A stretch of DNA of 6,432 nt from an uncultured Ruminococcus sp. GTDB lineage: Bacteria; Bacillota_A; Clostridia; Oscillospirales; Ruminococcaceae. The DNA lies in contig CAMYYQ010000068.1 in assembly GCA_947303535.1 (NCBI GenBank), positions 1 through 6,432 of the forward strand, written 5' to 3'. Each line of letters opens with the position of its first letter. Position 1 is the stretch's first letter. This document shows positions 1 to 5,278 of the stretch, piece by piece. The translations under genes and the position numbers were made by a program. Under the pieces are notes generated by a model. The model saw only the letters and a program-made list of their open reading frames with translations. It ran no database searches and was not told where the DNA came from.

Positions 1-1461
1 GAACAGCGGCTTGTGAAGTCCCTGAAACGCAACCTCGGACGGCATAAGGAAGAAGAGGAGCAGGAAGGCTTCAACTGGTCTGCATGGCAGGCAGAGAAGC
101 TCCGCAGCTTGGAGAAGTTCCGCAGAGAGAATGTTGCGATAATGCAGGAGTACACCGAGCAGATAGACACCGAGACACGGCAGATAATGCAGGAGCAGTT
201 CGATGAGGGCGTGAACGGAGTGGACGTTCCGCCTGCTGAAAATCAGCCTGCTTTCTTCGGAGTGGACACCACAAAGGTGAACAAGCTCATTGAGGACGTG
301 ACCTATCTGGAGAAGAACGCCGAGACCGCAGCACTCAGGCTCACAGACGACGTCTACCGTCAGACCGTGAACCGTGTACAGCTTGCCATGAGCACGGGCA
401 GTATGACCTTACAGCAGGCTATTGACACCGCTGTGAGGGACTTTCTCGCGCAGGGCATCAACTGCATCGTCTACAAAGACGGACGGCGCGTGAATATCGC
501 TGACTACGTCCGCATGGCTCTCCGCACTACGGCTACCAGAGCAGCGCTGCAAGGCAAGTCTGCCAAGTACAAAGCTCTGGGCTATGATACAGTGCAGGTC
601 AGCAGCTACGGTATGTGCAGTGAGACCTGCAAGCCGTGGCAGGGGCGCATTTACATCGAGGATACGTTCAGCTATTGGGACGGCGAGGTCAGGGAGCAGG
701 GCGGCATACTCTGGGGCAAGTCCAACTACTGCGGCAAGTGGTTCCCACTTCTGAGCAGCGCCATTGAAAAAGGGCTGTTCCACCCGAACTGCCGCCACAG
801 CATAAACCTCTGGCGTGACGGTGATCCTCTGCCTGAGAGCGTGGACAATACCGACAGTGAGCGCAGATATAAGCTTGAACAGCAGCAGCGAGCTCTTGAG
901 CGTGAGATCAGGAAGGCAAAGCGCAAGGTCGAGGGCTTCACTGATCCTGAGAACATCAAGAAGGCAAAGGCTGACCTGAGAAAAGCTCAGAAAGAGCTCA
1001 AAGACTTCATCGACAAGGTGAACGCCGACGAGGGTACTACTGTGCTCAAACGTGATGAGGGCAAGGAAAAGGTTTATGAGGGAGAAGTCGTTCATAATTC
1101 GTCTCTTGACAATTCTACGGAAAGTGGTATAATAAAAGAAAACATAGAAATTGGTAGAAGTCTTGGTGCTGCAAGCAAAAACTATCCTATCAAGCTACCA
1201 ACAGGAAATCACGGCAAAATACTTGAAGGTACAGAAATAACCGATGTTGTAACCTTCGCAGGAAAAGGAACTAAAAATCCAATTCGAGTTGCTAAGACCT
1301 TAGAGAAATTATATGATATTCCTGCTGATGAATGGGAGAAAGTCAGAGGAACAGCATATATTAGAGCGGGCAATGTTAATAAAAAAGCTGAATTACATTG
1401 GTATGAGGCTCGGGGCGTAAGAGTAGAAATGAAGGTGAAGAAGTATTATGATGAAGATTAA
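1..1461 (+). CDS. Phage minor capsid protein (min_cap2/MuF-like) with C-terminal toxin-like domain; 5' end outside window
   Basis: Virion head protein, probably located at or near the portal. The frame is open from base 1; the GTG at 13 has no ribosome binding site and the family normally has more N-terminal sequence, so I call it 5'-partial (486 residues visible, numbered from base 1). Residues about 1-285 are a helical capsid domain. It carries the Cys-rich motif YGMCSETCKPWQGRIYI (about 203-219) and HPNCRHSINLW (261-271), which recall the Phage_min_cap2 / phage head morphogenesis families. Residues about 286-344 are a charged helical or coiled-coil linker rich in Lys, Glu and Arg. From about residue 360 a different domain begins, in AT-rich DNA, with GNHGK (His404), DEWEKVRG (443-450), HWY (466-468) and the C-terminus MKVKKYYDED. 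Temperate-phage MuF-type head proteins are known to carry polymorphic toxin domains at this end. The toxin activity is inferred and I cannot name the toxin family. The stop overlaps the next small gene. Confidence 0.85.
   Translation, partial: EQRLVKSLKRNLGRHKEEEEQEGFNWSAWQAEKLRSLEKFRRENVAIMQEYTEQIDTETRQIMQEQFDEGVNGVDVPPAENQPAFFGVDTTKVNKLIEDVTYLEKNAETAALRLTDDVYRQTVNRVQLAMSTGSMTLQQAIDTAVRDFLAQGINCIVYKDGRRVNIADYVRMALRTTATRAALQGKSAKYKALGYDTVQVSSYGMCSETCKPWQGRIYIEDTFSYWDGEVREQGGILWGKSNYCGKWFPLLSSAIEKGLFHPNCRHSINLWRDGDPLPESVDNTDSERRYKLEQQQRALEREIRKAKRKVEGFTDPENIKKAKADLRKAQKELKDFIDKVNADEGTTVLKRDEGKEKVYEGEVVHNSSLDNSTESGIIKENIEIGRSLGAASKNYPIKLPTGNHGKILEGTEITDVVTFAGKGTKNPIRVAKTLEKLYDIPADEWEKVRGTAYIRAGNVNKKAELHWYEARGVRVEMKVKKYYDED
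1078..1461 (+). other. AT-rich C-terminal toxin-like domain of the minor capsid protein
   Basis: Sub-region of the minor capsid gene. Hand counts of 60-base blocks give 33/60 G+C at 541-600, 23/60 at 1141-1200 and 18/60 at 1261-1320, so composition changes near 1085. The encoded part (about residues 360-486) follows the coiled-coil linker and looks like a separate compact alpha/beta domain with candidate polar residues His404, Lys447, Arg449 and His466. Swappable effector tips of foreign composition, followed by a tiny immunity gene, are typical of polymorphic toxins. An RNase-type fold (the BECR group common in phage toxins) is a guess only. Confidence 0.6.
1106..1133 (+). promoter_or_regulatory. 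Consensus sigma-A promoter inside the minor capsid gene
   Basis: TTGACA at 1106-1111, a 16-bp spacer and TATAAT at 1128-1133, preceded by TGG (1125-1127) that makes an extended -10 element. Both hexamers are exact consensus. Transcription would start near 1140. It lies at the start of the AT-rich segment, and the first complete gene downstream is the putative immunity gene at 1448. No in-frame ATG follows in the toxin-tip frame until the last few codons, so the promoter would not obviously make free toxin. Confidence 0.7.
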
Positions 1462-1609
1462 ATACATTGGGAGCAATAGTAGCCCTCTTTCATTGATAAA
1501 TGGTAAAATATATGATTGTCTTGGACAAGAATATGACAGGTATCGTGTTATTGATGAAACTGGTGAAGATTATTTGTATCCTGTAGAAGATTTTGAAATA
1601 GTTGAGTAA
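1448..1609 (+). CDS. Small SH3-like hypothetical protein, putative immunity partner of the toxin tip
   Basis: A 53-residue protein starting MMKIKYIGSN and ending DYLYPVEDFEIVE. It overlaps the last 14 bases of the minor capsid gene. A Shine-Dalgarno-like AAGGTGA sits at 1432-1438, 9 nt before the ATG at 1448; the ATG at 1451 is the alternative and fits the MKIKYIG start I associate with relatives. The pattern KYIG, LINGKIY, YRVIDETGEDYLYP, FEIVE suggests a small five-stranded SH3-like barrel. It is very acidic toward the C-terminus. From memory, similar proteins are widespread in Firmicutes and often lie beside toxin loci; I could not verify this. Its AT content (19/60 G+C at 1501-1560) matches the toxin tip and not the phage backbone. 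Binding and neutralising the upstream toxin tip is inferred from position, size and shared composition. Confidence 0.7.
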   Translation: MMKIKYIGSNSSPLSLINGKIYDCLGQEYDRYRVIDETGEDYLYPVEDFEIVE

Positions 1610-1636
1610 ACCGCCCATAACAAGGCGGTTTTCTTA
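1608..1636 (+). terminator. Rho-independent terminator after the putative immunity gene
   Basis: Perfect 8-bp stem AAACCGCC (1608-1615) / GGCGGTTT (1624-1631), an 8-nt loop, then a T-rich tail TTCTTAT. The stem begins within the stop codon of the small gene. It closes the unit begun by the promoter at 1106-1133, so late transcription must read through it or be antiterminated. Confidence 0.75.
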
Positions 1637-1660
1637 TACCCATTTGAGGGAGGTGAGGAA

Positions 1661-2023
1661 ATGGAAAGAAAGCTCAGTACAATACAGAAGCGTGAGAACC
1701 TTAACACGGTCTATGCTATTGATGAAGCAGGCTGCGGTGGAGCAAGCCACGCTTACAGAATAACTCCGAATGGCGGTGAGTATCCCTCGCAGGATATTCA
1801 GTTCCAGAACGGACCGAGAAATTCAGAGGATAGCATACATGGTGTACTCGACACCGATCTGCTTGAGATTGTCCGCGACAGACTTAAAGGCTTCCAGAGT
1901 GGCGAGTTCTCCTGCCGCGAAAACGCCTGTGCTCTTACTCACATCGAGGAGGCTCTGATGTGGATGAACCGCAGAGTTGAGGACAGGATCGAGCGCAATG
2001 TGCTCGGAACAAATAACAAGTAA
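1661..2023 (+). CDS. Acb2/Tad1 domain-like protein, candidate anti-Thoeris/anti-CBASS nucleotide sponge
   Basis: A 120-residue protein. The N-terminal part (about 14-50) is probably beta-rich and includes [11 protein letters not shown] and IQFQNGP (46-52). The C-terminal part is a helical hairpin: [18 protein letters not shown] (66-83), [17 protein letters not shown] (85-101), [18 protein letters not shown] (103-120). The combination of IxFQNGP, a GFQ-x-x-xF turn, a REN-x-x-ALTH-x-EEAL-x-W helix and an R-x-x-R-x-V-x-GT end is the pattern I recognise from proteins annotated with the Acb2/Tad1 hairpin domain. Tad1 and Acb2 bind cyclic ADP-ribose derivatives or cyclic oligonucleotides and so blunt Thoeris or CBASS signalling. 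The strong Shine-Dalgarno GGGAGGTGAGG at 1648-1658 supports the start. The gene has a terminator on each side inside a structural operon, as accessory 'moron' genes do. The family call is from memory; the ligand is unknown. Confidence 0.72.
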   Translation: MERKLSTIQKRENLNTVYAIDEAGCGGASHAYRITPNGGEYPSQDIQFQNGPRNSEDSIHGVLDTDLLEIVRDRLKGFQSGEFSCRENACALTHIEEALMWMNRRVEDRIERNVLGTNNK

Positions 2024-2067
2024 GCATTTGCTAAGGACACAAATGTCCCTCGCAAGTGCTATTTTTA
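2023..2067 (+). terminator. Terminator-like hairpin after the Acb2/Tad1-like gene
   Basis: Outer 9-bp stem AGCATTTGC (2023-2031) / GCAAGTGCT (2052-2060) with one G-U pair, stacked on an inner 5-bp stem GGACA (2035-2039) / TGTCC (2044-2048) with loop CAAA. ATTTTTAT follows immediately. It begins at the last base of the stop codon and ends before the scaffold ribosome binding site. Confidence 0.65.
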
Positions 2068-2090
2068 TACCCTAACAAAGGAGGAATACA

Positions 2091-2639
2091 ATGGAACCCG
2101 AGAACACAACTCCGACAGAGGAGAAGGACAAGGACAAGAAGCCCGAGGCTGAGAAGGCAGAAGAGCCCAAGGCTGAAACAGCCAAGGAAACGCCCTCAGA
2201 AGCTCCCGAGGAGACCAAAGAGGAAACTACACCAGAGACTGCTGAGGAGCCAGCTCCTGCTGAGTCTGAGCAGCCTGAGACAGCTCCCGAGGAAGAACCT
2301 GCGGCAGAAGCCGAAGCAGCTCCTGACTATGCAGCCGAGAACGAACAGCTCCGCGCAGAGAACACACGTCTGAAAGCTCAGCTGGAAGCTCATAATGCAG
2401 GCTTCAAGGCAGAGTATATCGAGGACGCTGTACTGATCGCTGAGAACGCCGCCAAGCGTGACGGTATCACTATCACTGAGGCTTTGCAGGCAGTTGCAAA
2501 GAAGTATCCAGAGTGGAAGCATACCGCCGATGATAAGGGCAAAAGCGGCTTCAAGGTAGGGGCAGAAGCTCCTAAGGAAGATAAGACTGCGGAGAACGAC
2601 AGCCTCGACGAGGCATTTGGTATCCGCAGAAAAAAGTAA
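2091..2639 (+). CDS. Phage capsid scaffolding protein
   Basis: A 182-residue protein directly upstream of the major capsid gene, the usual scaffold position. Scaffold guides procapsid assembly inside the head shell and is then released or degraded. Residues 1-78 are low-complexity Glu/Ala/Pro/Lys/Thr sequence and likely disordered. Residues 80-103 (YAAENEQLRAENTRLKAQLE onward) form a short coiled coil for oligomerisation. Residues 105-141 are predicted helical, and the end FGIRRKK (176-182) is a basic tail of the kind scaffolds use to contact the capsid. Shine-Dalgarno AAAGGAGG at 2077-2084 supports the ATG at 2091. The 80-residue acidic N-terminus is longer than in many short Gram-positive scaffolds. 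Assignment rests on composition, coiled coil and gene order, not on a recognised catalytic motif. Confidence 0.8.
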   Translation: MEPENTTPTEEKDKDKKPEAEKAEEPKAETAKETPSEAPEETKEETTPETAEEPAPAESEQPETAPEEEPAAEAEAAPDYAAENEQLRAENTRLKAQLEAHNAGFKAEYIEDAVLIAENAAKRDGITITEALQAVAKKYPEWKHTADDKGKSGFKVGAEAPKEDKTAENDSLDEAFGIRRKK

Positions 2640-2654
2640 GAAAGGACTGATAAT

Positions 2655-3554
2655 ATGCCTAACACTATCAATTATGTTACCCAGTTTGATAACAAGCTGC
2701 GTGACCTCTATGGACAGGAGCTTACATCTGACGCTCTTTTCCATTCAAACCTTGACATCAAGGTAACAGGTGCGAAGAATATCAAAATTCCGAAGCTGAC
2801 TGTATCGGGCTATAAGGACCACAACAGAAGCTCTCTCAGCTTCAACACAGGCTCTTATGCTAACGAGTTCGAGGACAAGTCTCTTGACCACGACAGAGAC
2901 ATCGAGTTCGGCGTTGATCCTATGGACGTTGACGAGACAAACACCATTCTCTCTGTTGCTAATATCCACAGCCGCTTCGAGAAGACACAGGCTATTCCTG
3001 AGCTCGACTGCTACACATTCAGCAAGGTATACACCGAAGCTGTCCGTGTAGGTGCTACTATCAAGACAACAGCTCTGACTGCATCAAACGTGCTCAGTGA
3101 TCTTGATGATAACCTTGTAGCTCTGGAAGATGCAGGCGTACCTCTCGACAGAGTTATCCTGTACTGTACATCTGCATACAAGAAGCTTCTCAAGGAGGCA
3201 GACGGTATTCAGCGTACACTTGAAGTCAAGAACGGCGGCAGCATGGACAGAAGAGTTCACACTATCGACGATATCGGAGTTATCAAGACAGTTCCTTCCG
3301 CACGTTTCAAGACAGCATATAACTTCACAAACGGCTGCGTAGTTGCTGACGGTGCAAAGAACATCGACTATATTCTCATTGATCCTGAGTGCCAGGTATC
3401 GAGAACAAAGTACAGCTACATTCATTTCTTCACACCCGGAACAGACAGCCGTACAGCTGACAAGTACCTCTACCAGAATCGCAGATACAACGGCACCTTT
3501 GCTATTGATTATCTCATGGCTCAGGGCTGTATCATTCACACAACAAACCCCTGA
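2655..3554 (+). CDS. Major capsid protein (HK97-type), short form
   Basis: A 299-residue protein that would form the hexamers and pentamers of the head shell. It follows the scaffold gene by 15 bases, with AAAGGA at 2641-2646 as ribosome binding site. It starts MPNTINYVTQFDNKLRDLYG and has the mixed alpha/beta texture of HK97-fold capsids: the LDIKVTGAKNIKIPKLTVSGY strand region (about 33-53), the acidic FEDKSLDHDRDIEFGVDPMDVDE segment (72-94), a helical spine region around residues 105-160, and the late FKTAYNF / IDYILIDPECQVS / TKYSYIHFFTPG strands (from about 219). I see no sign of an N-terminal cleaved delta domain, in agreement with a separate scaffold gene. The last codons are ACA AAC CCC TGA; these overlap a -1 frameshift heptamer, so a fraction of ribosomes should produce a 431-residue form. 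Confidence 0.88.
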   Translation: MPNTINYVTQFDNKLRDLYGQELTSDALFHSNLDIKVTGAKNIKIPKLTVSGYKDHNRSSLSFNTGSYANEFEDKSLDHDRDIEFGVDPMDVDETNTILSVANIHSRFEKTQAIPELDCYTFSKVYTEAVRVGATIKTTALTASNVLSDLDDNLVALEDAGVPLDRVILYCTSAYKKLLKEADGIQRTLEVKNGGSMDRRVHTIDDIGVIKTVPSARFKTAYNFTNGCVVADGAKNIDYILIDPECQVSRTKYSYIHFFTPGTDSRTADKYLYQNRRYNGTFAIDYLMAQGCIIHTTNP

Positions 3555-3601
3555 CAAGTCTCACTGTTGAAGCCGAGAACAGTGAGACGGAGCTTTTCGG
3601 C
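3545..3601 (+). promoter_or_regulatory. Programmed -1 ribosomal frameshift signal (slippery heptamer plus stem-loop/pseudoknot)
   Basis: In the capsid frame the heptamer A AAC CCC (3545-3551) fits X XXY YYZ exactly and directly precedes the stop TGA (3552-3554). After a 6-nt spacer (TGACAA) comes a perfect 11-bp stem, GTCTCACTGTT (3558-3568) / AACAGTGAGAC (3578-3588). Loop bases GCCGAG (3572-3577) can pair with TTCGGC (3596-3601): five Watson-Crick pairs and one G-U. This gives an H-type pseudoknot with an 11-bp stem 1, 6-bp stem 2, 3-nt loop 1 and 7-nt last loop, close to the coronavirus IBV layout. No T-run follows stem 1, so it is not an intrinsic terminator. Frameshift efficiency cannot be read from sequence. 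Confidence 0.85.
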
Positions 3602-3949
3602 GTAAGCGTAAGCGATATCCAGAGCGATGTGACTATCAGCAGCGGTAATGCAGCAGGTACGCTAAAGTATCTTGGTGCAGGCAACGCTATCACAAATAAG
3701 TGGGGGGCAGGCAACTTCATCGCACTTAAATTCAGTGCATCGAGCTGGAGCAATTATACATCTGTCAAGGTCGGACTTGAACCCTCGCAGGGCAGCGGAC
3801 TTGTTGAGCTTATCAATGATCCTGACAAGAACGGTGTATTCAAGGTCACAAATAAGGACATTCAGCGTTTCAAGATCGTTGCTATCGGAAGCGGTGGCGA
3901 AGTTACGCAGTACATTGATCTCAGCGGTCTGACTTGCGAGACATCGTAA
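3551..3949 (+). CDS. C-terminal extension of the major capsid protein, reached by -1 frameshifting (probable Ig-like decoration domain)
   Basis: The -1 frame is open from inside the capsid gene to TAA at 3947-3949, adding 132 residues that begin LTSLTVEAENSETELFGVSV. It contains no ATG at all. The only possible bacterial start codons near its beginning are CTG at 3551 and GTG at 3629, neither with a Shine-Dalgarno sequence, so independent translation is unlikely. The product is Ser/Thr/Gly/Val-rich with alternating hydrophobic strands (DVTISSG, GNFIALKFSASSW, TSVKVGLEP, GVFKVTNKD, RFKIVAIGSGG, TQYIDLSGL), typical of an immunoglobulin-like beta sandwich. Ig-like domains appended to capsid or tail proteins by frameshifting are known in tailed phages; T7 10B (-1) and Listeria phage PSA (+1) are capsid precedents for recoding. 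A surface role, such as binding to mucus or cell glycans, is inference. Confidence 0.8.
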   Translation: MTSLTVEAENSETELFGVSVSDIQSDVTISSGNAAGTLKYLGAGNAITNKWGAGNFIALKFSASSWSNYTSVKVGLEPSQGSGLVELINDPDKNGVFKVTNKDIQRFKIVAIGSGGEVTQYIDLSGLTCETS

Positions 3950-3961
3950 AGGAGGGATAAA

Positions 3962-4243
3962 ATGAAAGCTGTAAAGGATAACAAAGTATATACGGTTGAC
4001 GAGACAAACAAGAAGGATTACCTTGCAATGGGCTATGACATCTACGATGACAAAGGTAACGTTGTGGAGCGTTCTCCTTCCAGTACGGTAAGCCGTAAGG
4101 AATATGACACACTTCTCGCTAAGTACGAAGCTCTCAAGGCTGAAAAGGTAGCCGCAGAAGAGGCAGTTCCCGAACAGTCGGTTGAGAAGCCTAATAAGAA
4201 AGCAAAGTCAGGCGGTGAGCCTGATGTATCTGGAACCAAGTGA
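3962..4243 (+). CDS. Small conserved phage protein between capsid and connector genes
   Basis: A 93-residue protein with a strong ribosome binding site, AAAGGAGGG (3948-3956), that overlaps the stop of the capsid extension. It begins MKAVKDNKVYTVDETNKKDYLAMGYDIYDDKGNVVE, a short folded N-terminal part (about 1-36). A Ser/Thr linker follows, then a helical stretch YDTLLAKYEALKAEKVAAEEA (about 48-68) and a charged Lys/Gly-rich tail. Short proteins of this layout commonly sit just after the major capsid gene in Firmicutes phages; their function is not established. The position suggests a head accessory role, but I do not assign one. Its 3' end overlaps the next gene by 20 bases. Confidence 0.75.
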   Translation: MKAVKDNKVYTVDETNKKDYLAMGYDIYDDKGNVVERSPSSTVSRKEYDTLLAKYEALKAEKVAAEEAVPEQSVEKPNKKAKSGGEPDVSGTK

Positions 4244-4580
4244 ATATCAAGGAAGTATCCCTGCGGATCAGCTTGAAAGCCGACTCCGCAGAGCTTGCCG
4301 TGATATAGACAGCCTGACCTTCAACAGGATAGTTGGGGCAGGCTTTGAAAACCTTACCGAGTTCCAGCAAGGGCTTGTTAAGGAAGCAGTACAGCTCCAT
4401 GCTGATTTCTGCTATGACAATGCAGAGCTGCTTGACAGTCCGCTGAGTGCTTACAGTATAAACGGTGTGAGCATGAGCTTTGATAAATCAAAGATCGTGA
4501 CAGAGGGCAGTGTAACAACCTCAAATGAGGTGTACGGACTGCTGATGCAGACAGGACTTTGTTACAGGGGGCTGATGTGA
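4224..4580 (+). CDS. Head-tail connector protein (gp6/gp15-like adaptor)
   Basis: A 118-residue protein starting at ATG 4224 (MYLEPSEYQGSIPADQLESR). I chose this start because GGCGGTGAG at 4211-4219 gives a ribosome binding site and short overlap; an in-frame ATG at 4182 would add 14 unlikely residues and a 62-base overlap. The first 70 residues are largely helical: an acidic start, LESRLRRACRDIDSLTFNRI, then FQQGLVKEAVQLHADFCYDN. A beta/turn region with SINGVSMSF and the C-terminal helix NEVYGLLMQTGLCYRGLM follow. A helical bundle carrying such an inserted loop is the hallmark of adaptor proteins that form a ring beneath the portal (HK97 gp6 / SPP1 gp15 type). Family assignment rests on fold pattern and position after the capsid gene. 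Confidence 0.75.
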   Translation: MYLEPSEYQGSIPADQLESRLRRACRDIDSLTFNRIVGAGFENLTEFQQGLVKEAVQLHADFCYDNAELLDSPLSAYSINGVSMSFDKSKIVTEGSVTTSNEVYGLLMQTGLCYRGLM

Positions 4581-4916
4581 ATGAAGTATCCTCAGCTCGT
4601 ACCTGACAAAGTGTGCAATACCTCCATTACTGTGTACAGGGAGGGTGGTCTTATTCGGGACGGCTCTCCCAAACGCACGGTGATCTTCGAGGGCAAGTGC
4701 AACTACAGTGAAAAGACTTATCAGCGCATGACCGCAGATAAGCAGCTAATAACACTCAATGCAACAGCTCTTTTCAACGGTGACATTGCTCCCGATGTTG
4801 ATGAGGTCGAGGGTGATGTCAATGTGCTTCACGGCATACACAGGCGCATATATGCGAGCCAGAAGTGCCGCAATCCGGACGGGACGGTGAACTATACCAG
4901 ACTGGAGCTGATCTGA
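4581..4916 (+). CDS. Head closure/minor capsid protein (connector stopper-like)
   Basis: A 111-residue protein that begins immediately after the connector's stop codon (ATG at 4581), with AGGGGG at 4566-4571 as a plausible ribosome binding site. It starts MKYPQLVPDKVCNTSITVYR and is predicted to be nearly all beta: TSITVYREGGLI, RTVIFEGKCNYSEKT, LITLNATALFNGDIAPD, VNVLHGIHRRIYASQK, TVNYTRLELI. A small beta-barrel protein at this position, second after the capsid, is typically the head closure or stopper protein that seals the DNA channel and links to the tail, grouped in databases with minor capsid families. The exact family is not certain. Its stop TGA overlaps the next start ATG by one base, so translation is probably coupled. 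Confidence 0.7.
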   Translation: MKYPQLVPDKVCNTSITVYREGGLIRDGSPKRTVIFEGKCNYSEKTYQRMTADKQLITLNATALFNGDIAPDVDEVEGDVNVLHGIHRRIYASQKCRNPDGTVNYTRLELI

Positions 4917-5278
4917 TGAAGATTGAAATAAAGCTCAATAAGATCGCTATCCGCAGATGGGAGCAGGCGGCGTTGAACTCCGCTCTTGAAACTATGGAAG
5001 TGGTATACACTGATCTGGTCGCTTCTCAGACTATGCCGTTTGATACGGGCGATATGCAGAATAATCAGACATTTGTTGAAAAGACCGATGACGGCGCTGT
5101 GCTTGTAACAGGTTCGCCACAGGCTCGACGGCTCTACTACCACCCTGAGTACAACTTCCAGCGGGGCAAGAACAAAAACGCAGGTGCATACTGGCTTGAA
5201 CCGTACATCAGCGGCAGCAAAAAAGAGTTCGCAAAGGCTGAATTCACGGAAATATTCAGACGGAGGGCAGGTATATGA
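4916..5278 (+). CDS. Phage minor capsid protein (Minor_capsid_2-like, HK97 gp10 position)
   Basis: A 120-residue protein from ATG 4916, which shares one base with the preceding stop; GGAG at 4903-4906 precedes it. An upstream in-frame start at 4865 is rejected because it lies deep in the previous gene. It starts with a basic strand/helix (MKIEIKLNKIAIRRWEQAAL). The central motif MPFDTGDMQNNQTFV (about 41-55) is followed by GSPQARRLYYHPEYNFQ (from about 66) and GAYWLEPYI (about 94-102). The P-F-x-TG-x-MQ...ARRLYYHPEYNF...W-x-EP pattern is what I recognise in Minor_capsid_2 proteins of Firmicutes phages. They occupy the place of HK97 gp10 and probably help join head and tail. It overlaps the next gene by 4 bases (ATGA). 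Confidence 0.82.
   Translation: MKIEIKLNKIAIRRWEQAALNSALETMEVVYTDLVASQTMPFDTGDMQNNQTFVEKTDDGAVLVTGSPQARRLYYHPEYNFQRGKNKNAGAYWLEPYISGSKKEFAKAEFTEIFRRRAGI

Noticed and set aside
13..15. GTG at 13 as the true start of the minor capsid gene
   Set aside because: The frame is open to base 1, no ribosome binding site is visible, and the family normally has a longer N-terminus.
409..1095. 228-aa reverse-strand ORF
   Set aside because: It lies fully opposite the minor capsid gene, whose protein motifs are recognisable; no independent signal supports it.
1078..1461. Naming the toxin tip as Ntox50 or another specific toxin family
   Set aside because: The motifs I remember for Ntox50 are not present; I could not support any named family without a profile search.
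2056..2373. 105-aa Arg/Gln/Leu-rich ORF on the + strand
   Set aside because: Out-of-frame reading of the repetitive Glu/Ala/Pro codons of the scaffold gene, without its own start signal.
2196..2744. 182-aa Leu/Cys/Ser-rich reverse ORF resembling a membrane protein
   Set aside because: Antisense reading of Glu/Lys/Ala codons produces Leu/Phe/Ser/Cys-rich sequence; the scaffold and capsid genes on the other strand are better supported.
3549..3570. +1 frameshift at CCC TGA, as in Listeria phage PSA capsid
   Set aside because: The +1 frame reads GAC AAG TCT CAC TGT then TGA, so it closes after five codons; only the -1 frame gives a long extension.
3558..3588. Intrinsic terminator after the major capsid gene
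   Set aside because: The 11-bp stem is followed by GGAGC and not a T-run; its distance from the heptamer and its pseudoknot potential point to recoding.
3629..3949. Separate gene starting at GTG 3629 (106 aa)
   Set aside because: No Shine-Dalgarno sequence before the GTG, no ATG anywhere in the frame, and the frame extends back to the slippery site; a frameshift extension explains it better.
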